64,000 nt of DNA, taken from NCBI GenBank assembly GCA_949298505.1, contig CASFWW010000023.1:47982-111981 (forward strand), read 5' to 3'. This document shows, piece after piece, positions 32,613-40,800 of this stretch. Position 1 is the first letter of the stretch. Every line of letters begins with the position of its first letter. Source of the DNA: Ornithoclostridium sp949298505. GTDB taxonomy: Bacteria; Bacillota; Clostridia; Christensenellales; UBA3700. The notes under the pieces were generated by a model. That model searched no databases. It had not been told where the DNA came from and saw nothing but the letters and a program-made list of their open reading frames with translations. Position numbers and translations under genes: made by a program.

Positions 32613-34070
32613 TTATTTTTTCATTGAAGATCCGATCAGCTTCAGCCTGTCTGCCAAACCTATCCTGCATTTTCTGAAAGCTTCGTCTCCGATTATTCTG
32701 ACGTTTTCAGGCAGCCTGACTTTCAAGTTGCCGCACCCGTAAAAAGCCTTGTCGCCTATTTCCTCTAATCCGTCGGGGAGTTCTGCCTTTTCAAGATTTA
32801 CGCACTGATAAAACGCCCTTTTTCCGATATCGACGAGCGTGCACGGGAAATTCGCCTCTTTCAGATTCCCGCAACAGAAAAACGCGTCGTCGCCTATTTC
32901 TCTGACTCGTTCAGGGATGTCGATCTGCGTAAGACCGTTGCATCTCATGAACGCTTTGTTTTCTAACCTTGCCAGTTTCCCGGGAAGTTTTACAGAAAAC
33001 AATCCTACGCAGTTTTCAAACGCCCCTTCGCCTATTTCCGTCACGGAATCCGGGATCACGATCTCTGTAAGGCTGATGCAATCCCTGAACGCGCCGAAGC
33101 CTATACTCTTCAAGTTTTTGGGGAGCGTTATTCTGAGAAGATTTTCACACCCTCTGAATGCGTAAGGAGGGATCTCGGTTATATTGCTCCCGATCTCTAT
33201 CTCTTCAAGCTCCTTTATGCCGGCATACGCTCTGCCGAGACCTGAGACATAAAACCGGACAGGCTGGGAAAATATTTTTTCAGGCACTTTTACTTTGGTA
33301 TCGCTTCCTTTGTATTCCGTGAGACTCGCGCGCTCCTTATCCTGAACGAACGCATAATCTGACGTGATGACGTTGGGATACTCGAGGATTCTTACGTCGT
33401 TTGAAGTAAAGAATTTCCTGCCGTGACTCCAGACGCGTTTCGTTTCAAACGCGCCTCTCCCTATTTCGGCAACGCTTTTGGGCAATTCGATTCTGTCCAG
33501 GTTTCTGCAGATCCCGAAAGCCATATCGCCTATTTTCTCCAAGCCTTCGTGAAGGACCGCCTCTTTCAGAGATTCGCATCCGTAAAAAGCCCTTTCGAAA
33601 ATTTTCCTGATCCCTTTGTGTACGTCGACTCTGGTTATTTTTTTACATCCTGAAAAGGTCTCTTTTCTGATTTCCTTTACTCCTTCGGGAAAACGTACAC
33701 TTTCTCCCTCTTCGCTTGAAGGAGCTGAGCTTTTACCCGGAGAAAAAACGCTGACAGATACCAGTTCTGCGCAGTTCTTGAAAGCAGTCGCTCCGATAAC
33801 GGTCACGCTGACGGGGATCACGATTTCACGAAGTTTGCTGCAATTTTCGAAAGCGCCGTCCCCAATACGGGTAAGGTTGCACTGAACGCTTACTTTTCTG
33901 ACTGTCACGCAGTCGGAAAAAGCGCGGTCGCCTATTTCGGTCACACCGAACGGGATTTCCACGTTTGAAGACGAGCCTTTATATTTCAAAAGCCTGCTAC
34001 CTTCTATTAAAAAATCCGGATGAACAGCCATCCCCGCTTCAGTCACCGCACTCTTGTACGTTCCGATCAT
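32613..34070 (-). CDS. BspA-type leucine-rich repeat protein (LRR_5)
   Basis: 485 residues, built of about fifteen repeats of 23 residues of the form EIGDxAFxxCxxLxxVxIPxSV, which is the BspA/LRR_5 pattern. The N-terminal block MIGTYKSAVTEAGMAVHPDF differs and no signal peptide or anchor is present, so it may be cytoplasmic or released non-classically, unlike surface BspA. A looser stretch (EYPNVITSDYAFVQDKERAS) interrupts the repeats around 230-270. Perfect promoter at 34169-34197. Binding partner unknown. Confidence 0.85.
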   Translation of the reverse strand: MIGTYKSAVTEAGMAVHPDFLIEGSRLLKYKGSSSNVEIPFGVTEIGDRAFSDCVTVRKVSVQCNLTRIGDGAFENCSKLREIVIPVSVTVIGATAFKNCAELVSVSVFSPGKSSAPSSEEGESVRFPEGVKEIRKETFSGCKKITRVDVHKGIRKIFERAFYGCESLKEAVLHEGLEKIGDMAFGICRNLDRIELPKSVAEIGRGAFETKRVWSHGRKFFTSNDVRILEYPNVITSDYAFVQDKERASLTEYKGSDTKVKVPEKIFSQPVRFYVSGLGRAYAGIKELEEIEIGSNITEIPPYAFRGCENLLRITLPKNLKSIGFGAFRDCISLTEIVIPDSVTEIGEGAFENCVGLFSVKLPGKLARLENKAFMRCNGLTQIDIPERVREIGDDAFFCCGNLKEANFPCTLVDIGKRAFYQCVNLEKAELPDGLEEIGDKAFYGCGNLKVRLPENVRIIGDEAFRKCRIGLADRLKLIGSSMKK

Positions 34071-34468
34071 TTCTCTCCTCCGCCGTATCTTTCACGGGAT
34101 GCGGCGCATTTTTTATAAAATCCTGCTTCACTCCGGCATTCCGCAACAGAGAAAACGGTATTGTAAATATTATATAGCACAGGCAAAACGTTGTCAACGA
34201 GCGGACAATCCGTTCGGACGCGAAACGGCGCTGCACATACGCTTGCCTTGAGCGCTCATACGGTTTTTCACCCGATTCCCGCCTTTGAAACTATCCCTCC
34301 GGTATCGTCTGTCGTCGATGCGCATTTCTCGCAAAGCAAAAAAAAGCTTGCAGATGACGAAAAAACATAAAATTCTTCCATTTTACAAAAAAAAGATAGA
34401 CAAAACCCAAAGCGTATGATAATATAATAATGCTCAAAACGGCGAAATCCGGGCAAGCAAACATTAAT
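34071..34468. other. Non-coding stretch between LRR gene and tRNA-Glu
   Basis: About 400 nt without a gene. It holds the LRR promoter (34169-34197), a GC-rich middle with no obvious hairpin array, and an A-rich stretch with TAGACA and TATAAT elements before the tRNA. Short reading frames cross it on both strands but have no ribosome-binding site. Confidence 0.6.
34169..34197 (-). promoter_or_regulatory. Promoter of the LRR protein gene
   Basis: Reverse-strand TTGACA (34197-34192), 17 nt, TATAAT (34174-34169): a perfect sigma-A promoter. The leader is about 90 nt. Confidence 0.88.
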
Positions 34469-34543
34469 GGCTCTGTGGTCCAGCGGTTAAGACTCAGCCC
34501 TCTCACGGCTGCTACTGGGGTTCGATTCCCCACAGAGTCACCA
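34469..34543 (+). tRNA. tRNA-Glu (anticodon CUC), CCA encoded
   Basis: Full cloverleaf: acceptor GGCTCTG / CAGAGTC with discriminator A and encoded CCA (34541-34543); D-arm with GG in the loop; anticodon stem CAGCC / GGCTG around CTCTCAC giving anticodon CTC; T-arm TGGGG-TTCGATT-CCCCA. A terminator follows at 34548-34577. It stands alone rather than in a cluster. Confidence 0.95.
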
Positions 34544-34547
34544 AAAA

Positions 34548-34577
34548 ACGTCGCGTGATACGCGACGTTTTCTTTTT
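34548..34577. terminator. Terminator after tRNA-Glu
   Basis: Stem ACGTCGCG / CGCGACGT (34548-34555, 34561-34568) followed by TTTTCTTTTT. The other strand has six T, so it is bidirectional. Confidence 0.88.
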
Positions 34578-34586
34578 GTTATCCGT

Positions 34587-34717
34587 GGTCGGCTCCTATA
34601 CTCCCGGCTCAATTGCTCGGGCTGCCTAGCGGTTATTACCCGTTGCGTCTTACGCAGATTCCGCAACAGATAATATTCGCCGACCAATAAAAAAGGAGCC
34701 GTGCGGCTCCTTTTTTA
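34587..34717 (+). ncRNA. Candidate structured RNA with closing stem and own terminator
   Basis: GGTCGGC (34587-34593) pairs with GCCGACC (34679-34685) to enclose about 85 nt that can form three inner hairpins: CCCG...CGGG (near 34603-34621), GGTTATTACC (34631-34640) and TTGCG...CGCAA (near 34642-34666). A terminator stem GGAGCC-GTGC-GGCTCC with T6 follows at once (34695-34716). The layout is that of a multi-way junction small RNA. Since the terminators on both sides are bidirectional, the strand is not certain. No named family recognised. Confidence 0.45.
34690..34716. terminator. Bidirectional Rho-independent terminator
   Basis: Stem GGAGCC / GGCTCC flanked by A6 and T6. On the reverse strand it ends the 34723-35280 gene; on the forward strand it may end the structured RNA. 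Confidence 0.9.
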
Positions 34718-34722
34718 TTTAT

Positions 34723-35280
34723 TCAGTTTTTAATGAGTCTGGCGATGTCGACAAGCACAGAAACTATGAGTGAGTTCTTTGCCGCCTCTTTTTCGCGTTC
34801 TTCGGACTTGCCGTCTATTGCGCAGAATAGAACGAGCAACGAAGTGACGCCGTCAGTCAGCTTGTCGAGAGAATCGCCGGGAGCGACGTTGTCGAAAGCC
34901 GCAAACTGTCCGACGAATATATTTTTCATCGGGGTCAGAGCGTTCTTGAAGCTTGCCAGCCATCTCTTCATATCGCTGGCGCTCATATCGAGAAGATCGG
35001 TCCACTTTACATTGGTTTTGAGCAGTGCGTTGCCCAGAGAAACAACGTCACCGTACTTCGTGACCTTGTTTGCGAGCAAAACCTCATTGGGATTGATCAC
35101 ACCATCCACCCACGACATCTCGAGCAGAGAGTACTGAAGCAGAGATTCAAACATCCAGCAGAAATATTCTTTGCTGAAATCCTTGTCATGTTTCTTCATC
35201 GCGTCCTCAAAAGTCGCGCCGAGTGCTTCGACTTCAGCCAAAGCATTTTTGTAGCTAGAAACGATTTCATCAGTTGTCAT
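34723..35280 (-). CDS. Hypothetical protein, possibly TerB-like
   Basis: 185 residues, helical and soluble, no transmembrane segment. Two similar halves can be seen: SWVDGVINPNEVLLANKVTK near 56-75 and LFCAIDGKSEEREKEAAKNS near 150-170. The DGxxxxxE pattern recalls the acidic helices of TerB/DjlA-N domains, but this is only suggestive. It has its own promoter (35325-35353), GGAGG ribosome-binding site and terminator, so it is a single-gene unit. Function unknown. Confidence 0.75.
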   Translation of the reverse strand: MTTDEIVSSYKNALAEVEALGATFEDAMKKHDKDFSKEYFCWMFESLLQYSLLEMSWVDGVINPNEVLLANKVTKYGDVVSLGNALLKTNVKWTDLLDMSASDMKRWLASFKNALTPMKNIFVGQFAAFDNVAPGDSLDKLTDGVTSLLVLFCAIDGKSEEREKEAAKNSLIVSVLVDIARLIKN

Positions 35281-35324
35281 AAATTTCCTCCGTAAAATTT
35301 AATAGTGTTCCATGACATGAATAA

Positions 35325-35353
35325 ATTCTAACACATCCGCCGGCTATTTGCAA
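35325..35353 (-). promoter_or_regulatory. Promoter of the TerB-like gene
   Basis: Reverse-strand TTGCAA (35353-35348), 17 nt, TAGAAT (35330-35325). Confidence 0.7.
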
Positions 35354-35433
35354 TATCTGAAGGAAATATTTTTTAATTCAAAGCAATTTTTTAAAACTTT
35401 TTCATGTAATTCCGTCCGGTTTTTCCAAACCCG

Positions 35434-35462
35434 TTGACCTGAGTCGTTTTTTATTTTAAAAT
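35434..35462 (+). promoter_or_regulatory. Promoter of the GH43-like gene
   Basis: TTGACC (35434-35439), 17 nt, TAAAAT (35457-35462), 18 nt before ATG 35480; the GAGG site sits in the short leader. Confidence 0.75.
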
Positions 35463-35479
35463 AAATTTGCGAGGTGTTT

Positions 35480-36496
35480 ATGAATAAAAGTGTTAAAATC
35501 GTCGTTGTTTGCATGGCTGTCGCGCTTGTAATTGCGGCAGTGGCGGTCCCGGTCGCGCTGTATCTGACCGGAGTCATCGATTATGCAGACAAAGCGACCG
35601 GAGACTCGGGAAAATACCTGATGGCGTATTTTACCGGAAACGAACCCGAAGAAGAACGCATATGTTTCGCCGTCAGCGAAGACGGATATTCTTTCTCTCC
35701 TCTGAACGGCAACAAGCCGGTGATCACCCAGACTCTGGGCACGGGAAGCGCGCGCGATCCTTATATCTTTAAGGCGCAGGACGGCACCTTCTACATTCTC
35801 GCAACAGATATGCGGAGCGAGGACGGCTGGTCTTCAAATCACCGCTTTATCGTCTGGCACAGCGAAAACCTGACAGACTGGACTGAGACGGGACTGATCG
35901 ACATCAGGGAATACGGACTCCCCGACACAGTGCGCGCGTGGGCGCCGCAGGCAATCTGGGACGAAAGCGAACAGGCATATATGCTTTACTGGGCGAACTG
36001 CGAAAACAGCGAGGAAAAGGGCTGGAGCGGCACCGTGGTCTGGTACGCTTACACCAAAGATTTCAAAACGCTTGTCTCGGAGCCGGAAATACTGTTCGCT
36101 CCCGAGAACGGAAACGACGCGATCGACGCGGACATCATCGAAAAGGACGGCGTTTTTTATCTGTATTACAAGGACGAAAACGAAAGCCGCATACGTTACG
36201 CTGCCGCAGGATCCCCGAGCGGTCCGTACAAAGAACCCGAGGACTCTCTCGTAAGCGTATTTTTCTCTGACGTGGAGGGCAACTTCATATACAATATCAG
36301 CGGCACGGACAGCTACGTCATGATGCTCGACTGCTACAGCAAAGGGAATTTCGTGCTTCAGCAGACCGAGGATATGACCTCTTTCAAACGCGTAGACCCT
36401 AAATATTACGATTTTGACTTTTCGCCGAGACACGGCAGCGTGATGCATATCACAGACGAACAATACGACGCGCTCGTGGCGCGTTTCGGAAAATAA
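35480..36496 (+). CDS. Membrane-anchored GH43-like glycosidase
   Basis: 338 residues from ATG 35480 (GAGG five nt upstream; GTG 35474 also possible). An N-terminal membrane anchor (VKIVVVCMAVALVIAAVAVP) is followed by a five-blade beta-propeller typical of family 43: GSARDPYIFKAQDGTFYILA with the Asp base, SENLTDWTETG, VRAWAPQAIWDES, DAIDADIIEKDGVFYLYYKD and FSPRHGSVMHI. Arabinanase or xylosidase-type activity on plant polysaccharides is likely, but some propellers of this type lack activity. It lies 11 nt before an old-yellow-enzyme gene. Confidence 0.82.
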   Translation: MNKSVKIVVVCMAVALVIAAVAVPVALYLTGVIDYADKATGDSGKYLMAYFTGNEPEEERICFAVSEDGYSFSPLNGNKPVITQTLGTGSARDPYIFKAQDGTFYILATDMRSEDGWSSNHRFIVWHSENLTDWTETGLIDIREYGLPDTVRAWAPQAIWDESEQAYMLYWANCENSEEKGWSGTVVWYAYTKDFKTLVSEPEILFAPENGNDAIDADIIEKDGVFYLYYKDENESRIRYAAAGSPSGPYKEPEDSLVSVFFSDVEGNFIYNISGTDSYVMMLDCYSKGNFVLQQTEDMTSFKRVDPKYYDFDFSPRHGSVMHITDEQYDALVARFGK

Positions 36497-36507
36497 AGGT
36501 GACGACA

Positions 36508-37725
36508 ATGGAACTTTTTGAAAACTGCACCGTGGGCGGTATCTCAATGAAAAACCGCATCGTAAGAAGCGCAACTCACGACGGACTGGCAGACCCGGCA
36601 AACGAAGGCCCGAGCGAAGAACTCATACGCAAATACGTCTATCTCGCAAAGAACGACGTGGGATGCATAATACAAGGCTATGCGATCGTAAGCCCGGACG
36701 GGCGCTCCAATTACCCGCGCTGTCTGGGATTTTTCAATCCCGACGCGGCTGACGGATACAAAAAGCTGACCGCCGCCGTACACGAAGCGGGCGCGGCAAT
36801 CGTGGCGCAACTCGCTCATTGCGGCAGGCAGACTTCGAGCAAAGCGATCGGCATAAAAAAGATCGCGCCCACCGCGAAACGCCACCTCCTCTACCCGGAC
36901 AAAGCGCGCGAAATGACCAAGGAAGACATAACGCGCGTGAAAAACGATTTCGTCAGCGCGATCGTTCGCGCAAAAGAATACGGTTACGACGGAGCGCAGC
37001 TCCACCTCGCGCACGGCTATCTTCTGCACGATTTCATTTCCGAGAACGGCAACAAGCGTAAAGACGAATACGGCGGCTCGCTCGAAAACCGCATGCGCAT
37101 AGTAAAAGAGATCCTCACGGAAGCCCGCACCGCCGTCAGTGACTTCCCGATCTGGGTCAAGCTGTCCGCAACCGACAAGCGCAGAAAAGGAATGAGGGTG
37201 GATTACGCCGTCAAAGTAGCGAAACTGCTCGAAGAATACGGCGTGGACGCGATCGAAGTGTCGTGCGGAAGCGTGCAGGACGGCATGAACACAATGAGAT
37301 CGAAGCGGTTCCCGATGGACGCGATATTTGCGTACAGAGAGCCTCTCGCAAGTATGCCGCGCACTCTCAACAGGATCGTGCTTGCCGCGGCTAAGCTGTT
37401 CAACCCGCTCATCCCTCAGCCAAGACCGCTCAGGCTTTTCAACGTCCCCGCGGCATACGCGCTTCAAAAAGAAGTGAAAACCGACCTTATCGTCGTGGGC
37501 GGCATATCCGACGTCGAGGAAATGCGGAAACTGGTGGCAGACGGAATGGCGGCGGTCTCCATGTGCCGTCCGTTTATCTGCGAGCCTAATTTCGCAAGAA
37601 AACTCAAAAACGGAGAATGTACGAAAAGTCAATGCATAATGTGCAACTGTTGCGGTCTCGTGATAGAAAAAGAACCCACGCGTTGTTTTATGGGCAAAGT
37701 TACCTACCCTCTCAAAAAACGCTGA
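36508..37725 (+). CDS. Old yellow enzyme-family NADH:flavin oxidoreductase
   Basis: 405 residues from ATG 36508 (AAAGGTG seven nt upstream). TIM barrel with IVRSATHDGLADP, VAQLAHCGRQT, the substrate pair in QLHLAHGYLLHDFIS and DEYGGSLENRMRIV. A Cys cluster near the C-terminus (CTKSQCIMCNCC, with one later Cys) resembles the 4Fe-4S site of dienoyl-CoA/trimethylamine reductases, but the second flavin/NAD domain is missing, so an external donor is likely. Reduces activated alkenes or similar; natural substrate unknown. It follows the GH43 gene in the same direction. Confidence 0.88.
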   Translation: MELFENCTVGGISMKNRIVRSATHDGLADPANEGPSEELIRKYVYLAKNDVGCIIQGYAIVSPDGRSNYPRCLGFFNPDAADGYKKLTAAVHEAGAAIVAQLAHCGRQTSSKAIGIKKIAPTAKRHLLYPDKAREMTKEDITRVKNDFVSAIVRAKEYGYDGAQLHLAHGYLLHDFISENGNKRKDEYGGSLENRMRIVKEILTEARTAVSDFPIWVKLSATDKRRKGMRVDYAVKVAKLLEEYGVDAIEVSCGSVQDGMNTMRSKRFPMDAIFAYREPLASMPRTLNRIVLAAAKLFNPLIPQPRPLRLFNVPAAYALQKEVKTDLIVVGGISDVEEMRKLVADGMAAVSMCRPFICEPNFARKLKNGECTKSQCIMCNCCGLVIEKEPTRCFMGKVTYPLKKR

Positions 37726-37792
37726 CCCACTATTACTGAGCGCTTTTTCAGAGTAAATTTCAAATGCGTCCGTCGCTCGCAAGCAATACGAC

Positions 37793-37835
37793 AAAAAAAA
37801 TACTTATCCGCAAAATTGCGGATAAGTATTCGTTT
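37793..37835. terminator. Bidirectional Rho-independent terminator
   Basis: A 15-bp perfect stem AATACTTATCCGCAA / TTGCGGATAAGTATT (37799-37813, 37816-37830), preceded by A8 and followed by CGTTTTT. It separates the convergent oxidoreductase and helicase genes. Confidence 0.93.
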
Positions 37836-37852
37836 TTCCGGCTTTTTCACCG

Positions 37853-40800
37853 TCAGGTCGTCAATATCCCGTCAACCGTGATCATCAGCTGTTTTTCGTC
37901 CAGCGCGGTTTCGATCGCTTTGTCTATCCAGTCTGCGACGGCTTTCGTCTTCTTGCCGTATCCGAAAAGCGCAACGACTTCTTTGACCACGGCGTCGCGC
38001 GTCATCCCGACGTTTGTCTCTATCGCGCACTTGACCGCGGCGATTATCTCGTCGGGATATATCCTGGTGATGTCACGCTTTATCTTTTCGTCAGACGGAC
38101 GGAAAGTTTCAACCGGCTTGTCGACGTAGAATACCTTTCCTCCCACTTCCTTTCTGAAGCCGTCGAACGCGCCCACGTATTCTACGAGTTGCGCTATCGC
38201 CTTCTTCGCTGTGCCGGGGATGTTGTAGATGCTCGTCAGCTTGTCCAGCAAATAATGTTCTTCGATCGGGGATTCTCTGTCTATGATCGCGCGTATGCGC
38301 TCTTTGATCTTGTCCTCGCTGGCTATGTCCAGTACGTAATCCGTGCCCGGTTTGCTGAGTGGCTTTACCGTATACGACCTGTACGGAGTGCGGTATTTCG
38401 CCATCACCTCTTTGATCACCTTCTTGCTGAGGACTTTCTTCTGCGTCAGCGCGGTCACATAATCCTTTATCTTGTTGATCTCTCTGCGCGGATTGTTGTA
38501 GTAATTGACGGTCCACAGCTGATATACGTTCCAGCCGAGTTTTCTCAGGATCTTCGTCTGCATGGTCACTCTGTCCTTTACGCCGCGCAGCTTACAGCTG
38601 TTTTCGCTGTCCGCAAGTATCGCCAGCACGTACCTGTTCTTGTTCTTGGGATCCACGACGGCGACGTCGATCTTGAAATCGGATACGCCGAGGTTGTAAT
38701 CGCAGACGATCCCTCTGTCCTTGAGTTCTTTTGCGAGCATCTCTCCTATGCCGCATCCTCTCTCAGCAATATCCTGAGAGTTGATGGCGAGCATTTCTCT
38801 GCCCCTCTCGGCATATTCGAGGAAGGCTTTCAGCCCTTCGACGCCCTTGCTGTTGGTGCGGCTGAGGTCTATCATATGCCCCGATATACCGCTGAAGACC
38901 ACCATCTCGTTTCTTGCTCTCGTGACCGCGACGTTAAGACGTTTGTAGCCTCCGCTCTGGTTGATAGGACCGAAGTTGAGAGAAAGTTTGCCGTTCTTGT
39001 CGGGCGCGTATCCCACGCTGAACAGGATCAGATCTCTCTCGTCGCCCTGCACGTTTTCAAGGTTCTTGACGAACACCGGCTCCTCTCTGTCGTAAGCTTC
39101 CGCGTCAAGCCCGTTCTCGTGGATGCGCTTCGTCAGCTCGTTTTCGATATAGTTCTGCTGCGCGATATTGAAGGTGACTATGCCTATGCTGTACTTGCGC
39201 TCGCTCGGATCTTTCAGCCTCCTGATGACCTCTGCGACAAGCTCGTCGCCCTCTTTCTTGTTGCACTTGAGTCCGCCCCTCTCGTAAACGCCGTCCACAT
39301 AGCGGAAGGAGACCTTGCTGTTCAGCTCGTTGGGAGACGGGAACGTGAGAAGCGTATTGCCGTAATACATCGCGTTGGAGAACGCGATAAGGCTCTCGTG
39401 CAAAGACCTGTAATGCCACAGCAGATGGTTTTCGGGCATGCCCAGCGCAAGGCAGTCGTCGAGAATACTGTCCAGATCCTCCACGTCGTAATGCTCATCG
39501 TCCTTGTAATCCACGTTGAAGAAGGTCGTGGGCGGCAGCTGTTTGGGGTCGCCGACGACGATGACGTTCTTGCAGCGCGCGATACAGCCCACAGCCTTGC
39601 ATGTCGGAAGCTGAGAGGCTTCGTCGAATATCACCAGATCGAACTTGTCCATGTCTATGTCCAGGAACTGCGTGACCGACGTCGGACTCATCAGCATACA
39701 CGGACAGCACGTCGCGAGTATATGCGGTATTTTGGAGAACAGTCCGCGCAGCGTTGTGCCCTTCATATTCGACTTTTCCGCTCTCAGAAGCAGCACTCTC
39801 TCAAGGTTGTGCTCGCCTTCTGCGTCCGGTTTGGGCACGTTGGCAACGAGTTTTTCGTAAAGAAGCTTCCTGGTCTGGCGTTCGTATTCCTCGCTGAGTT
39901 CCTTGAATCGCGCCGCAACTTCTTCGAGATTGAGCCCGGAGAACTGACACAGCACATCGTCAAGCAGAAGTTCGCTTCTGATGAAGTTGTAATATACGCA
40001 TTTCTTGAAACAGCTCAGCACTTCCATTGCGGAGATCTCGCCGTCCTGCAAAGGTTCGAGCACGAAATCGAGACCGCTCTTGCGGCACATTTCGACCATT
40101 TCCTGATACTTGCACCAGTTGGGGATAAAGCCGAAGTTTTTCTGAAGGCTTCCCACGTACTCCACTTTTGCGTTCAGGTCGTTGCCGCCGCTGTAACCGC
40201 CGGTATTGAACACCCGGCAGAACGCCGCTTCCGCACGCGCGCAACTTTCGTATGCGTACATATAGAATTTGGTATAGTTGTTAACACCGTACTTTGTGAG
40301 AGAAGCGCAGCTGTCGTCGAACACGTCGCCGTTGAATTCCGCATACAACTGCTTCCCGTTTTCGTAAAGCGCCGCGATCTGGTTCGCGTAAGCGTCAAGT
40401 GTGACCCGATCTCCGCTCCTGATCCCGAATATCTCCGAAAGTTCCTCTGAGCGGCGCTCGAACACATCGCGGGTCTGTTCGCATTTGAGCAGATATTCCG
40501 CAAACGCGGTCCTGTCCTTCTTGTCAAGATCCGGAGGAATGACCCTCTTGACGGCACGCGAGAACACTCCCGTCTTTGCGGCGTCAGCCACTTCGCTCAT
40601 CGGAAGTCCGGACGGATACACCCCGTAACGCGACGTGTATTCCGCGATCATATTGTCTGTTTTGGAGCGCGCTTCGATGTACGAATCCACAATGCCGCGC
40701 GGCTTCTTCCCCTTTGCCGCCGCGGAAAAATATTTTCTCACGCAGTCGCTTTCAAAGGACTTGCAGATCCTGTAAAGCGCCTTGAGCTTGGGCGTCGTCA

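Noticed and set aside
32613..34070. Reading the LRR gene as a CRISPR-like or tandem DNA repeat
   Set aside because: Its internal periodicity is 69 nt, explained by the 23-residue protein repeat; DNA copies are not identical.
38189..40450. 753-codon forward reading frame
   Set aside because: Antisense to the helicase domain of the DUF4011 protein; it follows the codon bias of the opposite strand and has no recognisable domain.
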